From Cycas panzhihuaensis (lineage: Eukaryota > Cycadophyta): a DNA stretch of 64,000 nt. Of this stretch, positions 10,460 to 22,310 are shown one piece after another; position 1 is the first letter of the stretch; every line of letters starts with the position of its first letter. Below the pieces are notes generated by a model, which was given only the letters and a program-made list of their open reading frames with translations, had not been told where the DNA came from and did not search any database. The translations under genes and the position numbers were made by a program. The DNA lies in NCBI GenBank assembly GCA_023213395.1, contig CM041465.1, positions 30,945,741 to 31,009,740 on the forward strand, in the 5' to 3' direction.

Positions 10460-11900
10460 TTGTTGCTTTATCATTACATCATTCTGACATCTGGTTGATT
10501 GATTGGGGTCCCTCTCAACACATGATGGGTTCGAAAGAACTCCTAACTGATACAAGACCGATTAAGGATTAGTTTGTCATCTTTGGAGATGATGGTACTT
10601 TAGAGGTTGCCAAGATTGGCAATGTTCCTATCTCACTGAAGAATTCGATCACTCCTCATCATCTCAACAATGTGTTCTATGTACCTAGCATGACATGCAA
10701 TTTACTTTTAGTTAGCCAGATAAATAAACAAAACTTTGATGTTTTGTTTAACAATCTTGGAAAATGCTTAATTATAGATCGAAATGGAAACTTAGTTGCC
10801 TCAGGATACGAAGAACAGGGACTCTAAAAGCTTAATGCGGTGACCAGACCATTGATCCACACACCTGAATTCGGTTTTTGTAGTAATTTAACTTCAATTC
10901 CTAATCCTTCTGCTTCAACATCAAATTCAGATTATAAATTTACCTCTTAAACATATGTTTCTCCTTAGATTCCGAAAGACCAGTTATGGCATCAACACCT
11001 AGGTCACTTGAATATGGTCAGCCTTCATTTGCTTTATAGATTGAATATACTGCATGGCATATTGAACATCAAGGAGAGTAAATGTATTTGTGAGGCCTGT
11101 GTAATGGACAAACACCATGTAGCTCTTTTCAGGCCAAATGGGAGAGTCTGGGATGCTAAGGAACCTTTAGGCGTGGTACATTCAAACATCTGGGGGCCCA
11201 TGTCTCAGGTATCCTTTGGAGGTTGTCAATTCTTTATCATATTCCTTGATGATTACTCTAAGAAAGTCTGGGTACATTTCATGAAGCAGAAATTAGAAGC
11301 TTTCAATAAATTCAAGGAATTTAAGCATGGCGCAGAAATTGAATCTGGAGGGCCACTGAAGATCTTTTGTTGTGATAATGGAAGTGAATACACATCTAAT
11401 GGATTCACCTAGTTCTATAAGGATAATGGTATCAAATGATAGTTTTCTGCCCCATATACCCCTTAGCAGAATGGTGTTCCTGAGCGAATGAATTAGACCT
11501 TGGTCAACAAAGGCAAATCCAAGCTTCTTGCCGAGAGTTGAGGACTTCAATTTTGGGCTGAAGCCCTTCATACAACAACTTATCTCACAAATAGAAGTCC
11601 TACCGAGGCTGTGTTGAACATTACTCCCGAGGAGGCCTGGTTAAGTAAAAAACCTACGGTCTCACACTTACATACTTTTGGTTGTACAACATATATGCTC
11701 ATACCAAAATAACAGAGGGAAAAGTTGGATGATAAGAGTAGGAAATGTATTTTTATTGGTTATCAACTTGGCTGCAAGGCATATAAATTGTATGATCCTG
11801 CGACCAACCAAATGCATACATCTCGGGATATCATATTCTCAGAAGATAACCGAGATGTTGATATTAATCAGATTTCATTCTTTAATGATCGATCAAATAT
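10460..11900 (+). pseudogene. RE2 protease and integrase
   Basis: The protease begins near 10485 with WLIDWGPSQHMMG; the active site reads Asp-Trp-Gly instead of Asp-Ser/Thr-Gly. VFYVPSMTCNLLLVSQ follows at 10675-10720. The GAG-pre-integrase zinc domain lies at 10985-11110 (WHQHLGHLN, CEACVMDKHH). The integrase core from 11150 shows HSNIWGPM (first Asp replaced by Asn), CCDNGSEYTS (second Asp) near 11372 and NGVPERMN (catalytic Glu) near 11470. The C-terminal part, FIGYQLGCKAYKLYDP, is at about 11750. Stops at 10572, 10826, 11412, 11439 and 11466 and a frameshift near 11700 break it. Confidence 0.85.
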
Positions 11901-12224
11901 AGCACCAATTGCTCCTTATGCTCCACAAATTGGTCCTGTAGTACACATGTCTCCAGCATCAACATTTATTGTTGGTTCCACACTTGCTCCACCTGCCTCT
12001 ACTTTCATATCTTCACCTATTTGCCCTTGAAAGGATAAACATGATGAGCCTACTTCGAAACAATTGCCAAAATGGTACATGCAGATGATGTCTTCTGCTT
12101 CTTCACCACCACAACAAGCGAAGAGACAATCAAAATACAAGTCATCCACTAACTTTGCCTTAATAGTAGAAGTGTTGGCAGCTCTTGAACCCTCTACTTT
12201 TGAGGAAGCTATTGTAGATCCAAA

Positions 12225-13205
12225 ATGACAAATAGCAATGACTAAAGAAATGGATTCTATCTTACAGAATGATACTTGGGAGCTTATTGAGTTGCCTGAA
12301 GGGAAGAAATCGATTGGTTGTAGATGGATTTATAAGACAAAATTTCATGCAGATGGCTCTATTTAGTGACATAAAACTCATTTGGTTTCCAAAGGTTTCA
12401 AACAAATTGAAGGAATTGACTATGACGACACATTCGTACCAATCGCCAACATGACCACTATTAGGCTTGTTTTGGCACTTGCAACTCAATTCAAATGACC
12501 TGTATACCAGATAGATGTAAAAAGTTCCTTTTTAAAGGGTGACTTGCAGGAGGAAATCTACATAAATCAACCTCCTGACTTTGTTGTTCGTGGAAAATAA
12601 CACATGGTCTGTAAACTTAAAAAGGCATTGTATGGCCTTAAACAATCACTTCGCGCTTGGTATGCGAATATTGATGATTATTTTCAGAAGCATGGACTTA
12701 TCTGCTCATCTTCAGATTCAAATATATACATTAGAATGCATTATGGGTTGACCACTCTGGTCGTATTGTATGTCGATGATTTGTTGATAACTAGTAATGA
12801 CACATCACAGATTACATATCTCTAGGGGGAACTGAAAAGCAACTTTGAGATAACTGACCTCAGGTTGCTCCATTATTTTCTTGGCATGGAAGTCTAGCAG
12901 AAGCCAGGCCACATTTTCCTTTCACAGTTAAACTACGTAAAGGAAATTCTTCAAAATACAGAATGGATGAATGTGAACCATTGCCAACTCCTATGGAGAT
13001 AAGTCTGAAATTGGACATTGATGAACGTGGAAAATCTGTGGATCCAATGTTATATAGACAACATATGGGGAAACTAATTTACCTCCCGCATACTCTACTT
13101 GACATTGCCTATGCCATTGGGATTTGTTCTAGATTCATGACACAACCCAAAATCTCACATTGGAAAGCAACAATAAGGATTCTAAAATGTCTTCAGAGTA
13201 CTCTT
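12225..13205 (+). pseudogene. RE2 Copia reverse transcriptase
   Basis: RVT_2-type RT. NDTWELIELPEGKK is near 12270, the template-grip motif QIDVKSSFLKGDLQEE near 12510, LKKALYGLKQSLRAWY near 12615 and the catalytic LYVDDLLITSND at 12768-12800 with both Asp kept. Thumb sequences (LRLLHYFLGMEV, YRQHMGKLIYL) follow to 13200. Stops at 12226, 12364, 12598 and 12823 and frameshifts show decay despite the intact active site. RT copies element RNA into DNA inside the particle. Confidence 0.88.
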
Positions 13206-13749
13206 TAGTTTGGACTTGATTACTGTCATGTGGAGAATCCTTTGTTGGCAGGTTACACAGATGTAGATTGGGTTGGATGTAATGATCAGGCTATTGTTTT
13301 AATCTAGGTTCTACTTCAATTTCATGGTTCTGTAAAAAGCAACCTAATATCACACTATCTTCAACTGAAGCTGAGTAACCTAATATCACACTATCTTCAA
13401 CTGAAGCTGAGTATAAGGCCGTCGTTAGTGTAGTTGTTGAGGCTATTTGGTTAGGAGGATTCTTGAAGAGCTTGGACTCAATCAAACACAAGCTACATCA
13501 CTATTTTGTGACAATCAAAGTGTTCTCAAACTGACCAAGAATCCTATGTTCCATGCTAGAACCAAACACATTGAGGTTCACCATCACTTCATCAGGGAAC
13601 ATGTACAGGATGGTGAGATAGAGTTGATGTACAAGCCTACCAAAGAACAAATTGTAGATATCTTCACAAAAGCACTTTCTCACAACAAATTCGAAAGATT
13701 TCAGCTTGGCCTTAGTGTCAGAATTAATAAACTCATCATTAAGGGAGGG
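13206..13749 (+). pseudogene. RE2 RNase H domain with 36-bp tandem duplication
   Basis: Copia RNase H removes RNA from RNA:DNA hybrids. Motifs seen are TDVDWVGC (13258), SSTEAEYKA (13395), CDNQSVLKLTKNPMFHARTK (13507-13566) and HHHFIREHVQDGEIEL (13580-13625). A 36-bp tandem duplication (13341-13376 / 13377-13412) repeats 12 codons and creates the stop TAA at its joint. The frame then runs to the stop at 13750-13752, which overlaps the 3' LTR start. Confidence 0.85.
13341..13412 (+). repeat. 36-bp perfect tandem duplication in RE2 RNase H
   Basis: Two identical 36-bp units, each starting AACCTAATATCACAC, meet at 13376/13377. The length is a multiple of three, but the joint changes the Tyr codon TAT after Ala-Glu into TAA. 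Confidence 0.93.
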
Positions 13750-14220
13750 TGATAGAAGAATTAATGATAATTACATTAATTCATCAATAGATCTTTGGTA
13801 TCATTAATGTAATATTGTAAATAGTTTATGATGAGGGCTTCATTCATGTAAATGGGTTTAGTCACAACTTAATGCTGTGAACCTAGTTGTGTGGGGTTGT
13901 ATTTTTGTTTTCATATGAAGATGTCGTTAGTGTAACCAGGCAAGGTGCCAGTTGTCACCTTGCATGATCCTATGATTCATATTCCCTTTACATTTTGTAA
14001 CAGCATCTTGTGTTTGATGTATGAGGCATTTTTCATATATCTTATTATCATATGATGTTACTTTGATTTTACGAGTTAATGAAGCATTACATTGGAGCAT
14101 TTGAGATTAATTCCTATGCTTACCTTTCGTGCTTAATTTTTGTTGATTGTGTGAATGTTTTGAGGATGTTATGAGTCTCGAACTTGGGTTGCAAACTAGG
14201 TTGACATCCATCCTCTTTCA
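13750..14220 (+). repeat. RE2 3' LTR
   Basis: It is 471 bp, starting TGATAGAAGAATTAATG immediately after the purine tract AAGGGAGGG and ending CATCCTCTTTCA. It carries a few short insertions relative to the 5' LTR (for example near 13890 and 14160). Confidence 0.92.
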
Positions 14221-14291
14221 TTAAGAATCGTTGCAAGGCTCTAGGAAGTTGAATGGGAAATCATTTGGTCCAAATCATCTTCTTTGAACTC

Positions 14292-14516
14292 TATAGGAAA
14301 GATAAATGCACATACTCGATGAAAGAATTTGAGAAAAAAAATCAAATAAACAATAGATTATTGAATGGTCAAATATGTACATATATGACTCATGGTTCAT
14401 GGTTATTATATAACTACCTAACAACTTAACCACCTAACTACCTAACCACCCACTAATTACTCACTAATTAAAGTTTATAATGACCCTTACATTAAATCAA
14501 ACATTATGTTCCAACA
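14292..14516 (-). repeat. RE3 3' LTR
   Basis: On the minus strand it starts TGTTGGAACATAATG. The start of the plus-strand copy reads TATAGGAAAG where the partner has TGTAGGAAAG. It aligns with 26130-26351 along its length, including the block of repeated ACCTAACTACC words. AACTC precedes it. Confidence 0.88.
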
Positions 14517-15589
14517 CTCCTTCATAATGTTTAATTTGTAACAATAAATAGCCTATACCTAAAATGACCTCTATTCTTCTACCCATGCTTCACTCCTGAA
14601 AATGTTGTTGACATCCATATAAACATATCACCATCCATTCAATCACATGGATAACTCTTGCCTCTCGTTTTTTGTGGCCCCCAAAATTAGCCTATATTGA
14701 TCTAGTCTATGAAATGTTCAATAGATAAACAGAAAGAATGTAAGAACAACTAACGGGTGTTCAACCTTAAAATACATCAACTGTCTAGTAGTATTAATGA
14801 ATGAATTAGAAAGATAATCTACAAGAAAAAGAAAGGTTAGCAAAAGAGTGTTTTCATGAATGTCACCATGACACTAGCAAGGCTAAGAACATGTGATATG
14901 CATTTTATTTGAAAAAGGAATCAAAATTTCAGAAAACCACCATTCTAGATCTCTCAGAATTAAAGTGTTGCATTCCATACATATCAACAAAGCTAAATTA
15001 ATCTAATGGGTTACATCACAAATTCCTTGATAATGATAAAGAAAATTTAATATCGAATAGATAAAATATAAGTCTTTAGATTATTAAGAAAGGGATGTTT
15101 TACAATGAGCTATACATTTTGGCCTGTTCTGTACACAAAATGACAATTGTGTAAACCCTTGTTTGCCCCTGATTTACATGGAGGGCTATTTTGGAGAAGT
15201 TAAGGTAAGATAATCTAAGGTGGGAAAAAATGCACACCACCGTAAAGAAAAGGGTTTTAGGAGGAAGATAGATTAGAAAATTGCTCAACCTAAGCACCAG
15301 AGAAAGACTAGACATGAGAAGGATGGAACTGAGACTACATATTGGGTAGACCAAGCAATGTCAATTTGTGTAACCTTGTTTTCTTCGACCTCCCACTTTT
15401 TAAAATCCTCCTTGCTCTATAATAGCCATGTTGCATGAAGGAGATTTAACACTATTGTTAGTTACATGTAGATTTTTGTCTTAGTTAAGAACTAGGAGAC
15501 AAGTGTCATGTTAATGAGTTCTAACGGTACTTTGATACTCATTAATTTGTTTTCTATAAGTTTGAACTTATTCTTTCCTTTCTTAGGTA
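14517..15589. other. RE3 noncoding stretch next to the 3' LTR
   Basis: AT-rich, with no gene recognised. On the minus strand the purine tract GAAGGAG abuts the LTR. An open minus stretch at 15100-15354 shows no known domain and is probably chance or the degraded tail of the non-pol ORF. Confidence 0.5.
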
Positions 15590-18500
15590 ATATTCGAATT
15601 GTCCTTGAGATTTAACCAAATCTGCCCATTGTTTGGTCTAGTGTTTATTCTCTTTTTGAGTTGACACATGTCCGTCGATTATCTTTTCTTCCAGTCTAGC
15701 CTAAATTTTTTGCAAGTAAGCTTCTATAGGTGGCAAGTCTTTCCCTTCCAAGGCATACGACAGTTTATATTCTTTACTAATGCTACAAAGCTTTGCCAGA
15801 ATGGTTCCACCTCTTTGTTATCCAAATGAGTAATTTGCTTTATTACCTTGGTGATAGTTTGGTGAGACCTTTGAAATAGTTACTCTCACCGTGTGTAGAA
15901 TGACAAGTTCTTAGGGGCATTGAGCTGAACATCCCCCTTTATTTTAGCATGAACACTATTCAATTGTTCTTCCAAAGCCTTTGAAAATGATTCTTTGTGA
16001 CTATTGGGGGTCTTAATCATAGCATCAATAACCTTTTTGATCTTTTGAAATTGAGAATAAAAGCCCCATACCTCAAAAGCTGATTTATTTTCATTATCCA
16101 TATGCAACTTTTTGAACTCATTCCTAGGGGACTAATCGTGAGCACTTTGCTTGATTTGTTTTGAAATTCCTTCAACTTGTGCTAAAGCATCTATCTTAGA
16201 GACTAGACTTGTAGGACTTCCCATAGCATTGTGAGTGCATAAATTTGCTATTGAAATTGTAGATTTTGGGCCTAAAACTTATGGTTATCTAGGTCTAATT
16301 GTTCTACTTGGAGGTGTAATTCCTGGACATTGGCTCTAACCACCTTGCCAGTATGGACTCCATGCAAGTGGTATCTGCCAAAGAAAGGAGATGAGACTGT
16401 AACAACTTTCCCTCCCTTATTGTGGTCATTTGGAGCTATTGAGTCTCTTTTTGCCATAAGTGGAATGATCCTTCCACAGATGCTACTCCATGATTTGAAT
16501 GGGTTAGTTTTTGTTTTTTCCTTTTATTCCACTATTCCATAACCCATGGGTCTACGGAGAACATCACTTCTTTTCCAGCACCAACCGTTTCAATTGAGGG
16601 AATTTGAACATTTTGTTTTGGTGTATGTTGCCTAGCCATTATTGTTGCTTTTGATTCCTCTTCGATGGATCCAATGAATGTTATTCACTCAGGTTGATGG
16701 GATTTTGTGTTGTGCATAGTGGTATTGACAACCTACTGCTGTTCTCTAGGTGAATCATTTACAACCAGAGTATGTACAGAGTTGGTTGTCCTACTCACAG
16801 TTGGAGGTGGAAGGAGGATGTTAAGGGGTTGGGCTTCTTGGATAATGTCTTCTACTTATTTTGGACATTGTCTGTTCAAATTGAGAGTCCAACGTCCTTG
16901 TATCTATAGTCTATGGTGAGGGTTGCTTAGAAGCACTATGTACATTGGAGTGAACATCTCCTTCTATGTTATCCTCAACGCTTGGTGCCATATCGATGAC
17001 TTTCTGGGGTTTTTTCTGCCCCATTACCTCCTGTTGTATTTTTGGTTGCTGATGTTGGTCAACTAATTCTTGTGATTGAATTATCTTCATGGTGGAATAT
17101 ACCTTTTTTGTGCTTTGAAGGCGAGGAGTTGATCTTTTCGGCGCTAACCCAAGCTCTACAATTCTTATCTTTGTTAATCCTTTAGGCTTAATTTTCTTTG
17201 GGGATTGTCTCAATACAACTTTCCCTTTATTACTCTTAAGTACTTGCCTAACAGGCATGCTATCAGCCTCTTCCATGGCTTGTTGAGTAGTGCTGGTTTC
17301 GGCCTTGTTTTTGGTGGATTGATTCCTAAAAGGTTTAGACCCATCTAAACTATGCTTTGTCTTGGGTGCCATACTTAACTTTTTAGATAGGCTTCCATAA
17401 ATCTGTCAGGATCATAGTATCTTTCCTTTGAGTGCTTGAGGCCTATAATAGTAATTTCATTGCGCAACATCCTCATCTCAACGCAATTGTTAACTTTTCA
17501 CTAACCAATCTCTATGAACTAGTCTTGAAGTGGTGATTTTTTGACCTGATTTAATTTTATCCTTAATGGCAGTAAGTTGTCTACAATTTTCTAGAAAACA
17601 AACCCTATTTTGTGGGTATTTAGCAAGTAAGGTGGCATATCTTGAATAACCATTAAGCTAGATTGTACATCGGTCTTCAAAAAGATAATAGTCTTCAAAC
17701 TTGATGTTGCTTTTCCCATTCAACCATTGCTGAACCTCTCTTTCAATCCTCTATGGATTACCTAAAGCAAGTTAGATGACAAAGAAAAATTTATTAACCA
17801 TAGAGGTGTAGTAAAGAGATTAATTAACCTCTAATACTTGGGTGAATAAAAATTGAATTGGCTTTTCTAGGGTGGCTACTTGTGCCATTGGGGGAAAAGT
17901 TAGCCCCAGGTTTATTTATGCTAGAATGGCAAAAATAAGATATGTTGTCATATAGAATTCACCTCCTATTTTCAATCAAGCCAATTGTCAAATAATCACT
18001 TAACTAACTAGGGTAGCCCAACCCAGTATCTTTCTTTTCCTTATGACAAGATAGATTATATGGGCACAAGTAACATCCATCTTAGTATCATCCCCTTTTC
18101 CTAAAACTTTTGACAACAGTAGTACCCACCTCTGGAAATTGGCTTATATCTTATCAGTAGGTATGGTGTGCTTTCCACACTTCTTAGGAGTAATATGCAT
18201 CCAATTTGCCATTTCTTGGATTAGTTCTATGTTCTTCTTTGCTTCTTCTTTCAAAGACTGTAGGCTTAGGACGACTTCTCCAAGAATTGTCTTAAAAATT
18301 TTGGTGAGGTTTAGAGGACTAAGAGCACATGAGGGGCATCCTTGCAGCGATGATATAACCATAGTGTCAAGGTCAAAATGTTTGATGTAGAGTTGAATGA
18401 TTTTGGGGTAAGGAATGACTTTAGGCATGCACCAGTATGAACGAGATCAGATCTCCAAATATTAGAGTCCATTACCTTTTTGATCATATAGAAATCAATC

Positions 18501-18664
18501 CATTTGGTGCTTGTGGGAACTTTGGTATTGGTTATCACCAATCCCATGGTTGTGTCAATATTTTGTTTGCTTAAAATAATGCTAGAAATCAAAATGGTGC
18601 TTTTAAAAATGAAACTCACCGTGAATCTAGATGTTTGAACTTGATTAAATGACTGAATTTGCAT
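15590..18664 (-). pseudogene. RE3 long non-pol ORF relic (function unknown)
   Basis: Several minus-strand open stretches (18311-18664, 18144-18428, 16911-17372, 16272-16457, 15886-16107) can be read as one degraded protein of about 900 residues. The N-terminal part, after MGLVITNTKVPTSTKWIDFY, has helical segments and a KCGKHTIPTDKIWANFQRW-like stretch with Trp to stop changes. A region with many hydrophobic helices follows. A Lys/Gln-rich basic segment of about 150 residues starts at ATG 17372 (MAPKTKHSLDG). The C-terminal part near 15886-16107 is Lys/Glu-rich and possibly coiled coil. This plan resembles the extra ORF seen in RE1 and in plant transposon-protein ORFs of large Gypsy elements, by inference only. 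No catalytic motif is visible. Confidence 0.5.
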
Positions 18665-18889
18665 CAGTGACTCAAGTCCTTGAGGCTTTGAATTGTTCGT
18701 TGTTCATCCTGTTGTGGATTTTGTGGTGAAAATGGTCCAAAATGACTCTTCAATCATCTTTTAATTGATTTACAGCCCACTCGTGTGCATTTAATATGGT
18801 TCACACCATTTTGTCATTGGGATTAGTAGTTCACTATATTTTCTCTGCATTTCGTCGTTGCACAAATGAATATCTTTAATCTATGAAAT

Positions 18890-19480
18890 GACATGAACCT
18901 TTGCGAGAACCCGAAAAGAGAAGTACATAAGATGACTCTAGTGGTGGGGTCTAGTCGCCTTGTAGTTGATTTCACAATGCTTTGGTTGGAGTAATCATTA
19001 CTTTTGCGTGGTTTGCAAAAATGCAAGAAGATATAAGACTACACTTTCATTTTGAAACTTTGGGAATTTTCATTTGAATAACTATTACTTTAGCTTATTT
19101 GCAAGGATGCGAAAAGACATGTTGTGATCCTTTCCTCTCATCTTGCATTTTTAGAGATGAATGATTTTGATTTACCAGGGCTATTAGACTTTTGCGAGAG
19201 CTCGAAAAGATAAGATACATAAGATCACTTTGGGTGGGACCCATCACTTACTATCCTTTTCTTTGCAATTTTGCTATTCCTTACTCGAGTGTGCATCATG
19301 TTTCCCTCATTTACAAAAATGCGAAAGGGTGTAAGGTTACACGTCTTTTACAATTTCACAAGCCATAACTCAAGTGGTTATTGATCTTGACACACCTACG
19401 AAAATGTGAAAAGGTATAAGGTTGTCCCTTCCTCGCATTTTGAATTTTTAGAAATTAACTTTCCATGGGTTTGCCTTCTT
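18890..19480. repeat. Degenerate tandem repeats (about 80-110 bp within a 292-bp unit) in RE3
   Basis: The phrase TTTGCGAGA(A/G)C(C/T)CGAAAAGA starts at 18897 and again at 19188, each followed by a similar TACATAAGAT(G/C)ACT and TGG(T/G)(G/A)GG segment. Within and between them a TGCGAAAAGGTATAAGG-like word recurs near 19015, 19105, 19320 and 19398. The array lies between the non-pol ORF and the SET fragment. Confidence 0.65.
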
Positions 19481-20639
19481 CGCCAATTTTTGGGATTACG
19501 AAATTTCACATGGAGAAGGAATCAAACCCCACCTAAAGGCACAAATTTTGGGAAGTTAAACATTCTCATCAAAAAGACATTCCCTTTATGCACCTTTATG
19601 GGCTAAATCCAAAAAGTACTGTCCCTTCTTGACATATTGATTGTCCTTGCTATGTACATTCACTACCATTATATTTGTTATTATTATTTTTTTAATATTT
19701 ACATCTTTTGAGCAAAGAGAAAAGGGGGTAATAGCAACCAACCTTTGTGTTTGTTAGGACATCTAGGTAATGTCTCCATGTACATGATTCATTAGGATTG
19801 AATAGGTTTTTGTCTACTTTACTTCATCAACGTGTATCTTAGGAGTAGGATGAACTACTTGATGAGATAGATATCTGTGGACAACTTAGGTGTGCAAATT
19901 GAGTAATAATAATGTCAATTTTGCTTCGTCCTACAAAACTTGGCATTGAACATCTAATTGAAACACGGTCACCAACATCAATTATCGAACTTGATGGTCG
20001 AAACACATCACCAATGGCTTTACTCAACCAAAGCACACAACGATAGATAACGGCCTTTCACATAGGTTTATTACAGAGGTATATATCATTAAGCAGGGCT
20101 TTGAACTGCCAAAAATAAACTTAAATCAATTCTTGCTATGGGGGTTTATAAAACAAACTCTTTTTGCTTTGTTACAACATCTTCAATCTTTGTATCATCT
20201 GCTGTCTTCAATTCTCTTGTGATATATGCTCAAAAGCTTATATATCAACAACATGGCTATATGTTATGTTCAATTGGCTAGGCCTACAAATAACTAACCA
20301 TTACATTTGTGTAAAACATTTTGTGAAATACTTTGTAGAAAAGTTCACTTGGGCATTTTAGCAAACATTTGGCACATGTTATTTTATCAAACAAAAACTG
20401 AACTTGAAATGAAAAAACACCAATTCAATTACTACTTTGTTTTTTTTCTTCGCCGCAAAATTTGATAGTATGGAATACCCTCATTCATCTTGATCAAAGA
20501 CGCGTGTATCCAATTCAGTGCTTTTGGTTTTGTTTTCGAGGGAAACAAAGTGATGATTCTTTCCAACTCAACAAACAAGTTTACAAATTTTGTGCAGCAA
20601 GGAGTATGGTTGGGAATGACTCAGTGTGGGATCTAGCAG
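19481..20639. other. RE3 interior without recognised gene
   Basis: AT-rich sequence with only short open stretches on both strands and no motif I recognise. The part nearest 20640 may be further degraded downstream coding sequence of the SET fragment. Confidence 0.4.
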
Positions 20640-21246
20640 CACTGATTTCTTCTAAAGGCCTGTGATGCAATTCTTCAAAGTGAGAGGCAATTGACTTGAA
20701 CAAGGTGTTTAGAGATCACTCTACATTGTATCACCTACAAGTGCATTGGAATCCCTAACTTTGGCGCATTTGTTGGCATAGATGCAATGGATGAAGGGTG
20801 TTAAAGTATGAGATTGTGATCTCTTCCCCTTTTTTAATAAGTCGAGATGCATGGACAAACATGACATCTCCCACATTCAACATGCTGCATTTAGAAGAGA
20901 AGAATGATTTATGAATGATAAAAGTAACCATAGACTAAAAAACAAAAATTGGTCCTTCATTCTTAATTAGGTGTGAGTCTCTTTTGTCATTTGATGTAAA
21001 AATAAGCATAGCTATGCCAAATGAGTTCCAATTAATTATCCTGAATGTGATTTACGTCCACCTATAATTCTTGGTGTATTCTGCCTGTAGAAGGATTGTT
21101 GACTTGGAATTAAGTTGGAACCATTGTATGGGCAAAATATTGAGGGGTACCAATGTAGATCAATGATCTAGACAATATAACACTCTTTGAGATGCCATGG
21201 CATGACTCACCACAATTGCCACTGGATCTTCTTAACATGTCATGTT
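20640..21246 (-). pseudogene. Host SET-domain (lysine methyltransferase-like) gene fragment inside RE3
   Basis: Minus-strand translation gives the C-terminal half of a SET domain in order. IINWNSFGIA with KNEGPIFV lies at 21050-20950. LWLLLSFINHS, the SET NHS motif for cofactor binding, is at about 20937-20905. VGDVMFVHASRLIKKGEEIT then ISYFNTLHPL follows at 20873-20780; this is the GEEIT-x-Y motif. The cysteine cluster GFQCTCR then lies near 20750, with the next expected Cys read as Tyr. Spacing matches plant SET proteins of the TPR-SET/ATXR1 type. Two single-base frameshifts (near 20940 and 20890) and stops near 20757, 20735 and 20725 disable it. The NHS-to-cysteine segment has no intron. 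RE4 is inserted at its upstream side. Confidence 0.8.
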
Positions 21247-21558
21247 TGTTAGAAAACACCACACATACAAACAGGTATAAAATCATTTATGTATACAAAG
21301 ACTCGAATAGAACAAGCACACGGGACAAATAGATTTGATATGGGAAACCCTTTCGAGGAAAACCCACCAAAATATAAAATTACATTATGACAAGTTTGCA
21401 TGTTAGTACAATGGACTTTGATCTATATTTATGGATCATCAATGCCTCAAATAATAATATTCAGATTACATAATATCACGATATTACATCAATAATGCTC
21501 GCACAATATTATCTCCACGTTTACATTAGTCGGTAAGTGATATAATATCACTCTAACA
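21247..21558 (-). repeat. RE4 3' LTR
   Basis: The plus-strand copy starts TGTTAGAAAACACC and ends ATCACTCTAACA. It contains the GGAAAACCC(A/T) words typical of plant Copia LTR transcripts. Confidence 0.92.
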
Positions 21559-22310
21559 TCCTCTCTTAATGTAAATGTGGGGTCTTGAAGTCTTGCTAGG
21601 GATTGGTCTATCTCTTTTATCCTTGTCAATAGATCCCCCCTCAAGGATAACCTCTTTGAATCCCAAATTCACATGAACATTGATGAAGCGATCTTTAGTA
21701 AAAGCTTAGTGAACACGTCCTCAAGTTGATCTTCACTTGGACAAAACTCAGCCTGCATCTTCCCTGATCTAATCTGCTCTCGAATGTAATAGTGCTACAC
21801 CTCGTATGTGCGTGATTTTTTGGAAGTTACTCCAACAGTCCCTACAACCATACAACTCTTCTCACACCGACACTTAGTCCATGGTACTCAGCCTTTTCCT
21901 TGACTAAACTAAGAGGTTGAGCCACTTGAGCCATGTAGATCTCCTCTTCAAGTCTCTGTTAAGGAATGTTGACCTTACGTTCTTTTGATGTGACTCCCAA
22001 CTATCTTTAGCTGCCAAAGCAAGGATCAATCAGATTGTAAACAACATAGAGACTGGTGCAAATGTCTCATCATAACCAAATCCTTCTTTCTGTATGAAAT
22101 CCTGTGCATCAAGTCTTGCAACCCACAACCGACCGGTTTCTTTGAAGGAGGTAAGAGAACCAGATCCTACATGCATCACTCCTCCATCATAGCTCTCCAT
22201 TGCAAATCTCCTTTGCTGGAATCACTGGTGTCTATCACAAGTTTGATTAGCATGTTGATCCTTGTTCTTCAATTATCTTCTAGATCTTTAATTGTTACAT
22301 TAGAGTCCAA
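21559..22310 (-). pseudogene. RE4 Copia reverse transcriptase and RNase H remnants
   Basis: On the minus strand, degraded words match Copia pol: DLQWRAMMEE near 22205, ARLDAQDFIQKEGFGYDETF near 22100, SWESHQK near 21990 and the RNase H tail DVFTK with INVHVN-like words near 21715-21660. Frames shift repeatedly and stops are frequent. No YVDD motif is left. Upstream gag and integrase are not recognisable. Confidence 0.6.

Larger units (their letters stand above)
8718..14220 (+). mobile_element. RE2: Ty1/Copia retrotransposon with both LTRs
   Basis: Two LTRs (8718-9166 and 13750-14220) flank a Copia-ordered gag, zinc knuckle, protease, integrase, RT and RNase H. The primer-binding site TTGGTATTAGAG follows the 5' LTR after one base, and a polypurine tract AAGGGAGGG (13741-13749) directly precedes the 3' LTR. 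Flanking 5-mers (CAAAG left, TTAAG right) match at only 3 of 5 positions, so a target duplication is not clear. Numerous in-frame stops make it inactive. Confidence 0.92.

Noticed and set aside
20462-20665. Open reading stretch on the + strand ending ISSKGL
   Set aside because: It is antisense to the downstream part of the SET-domain fragment, which has far stronger motif support on the minus strand.
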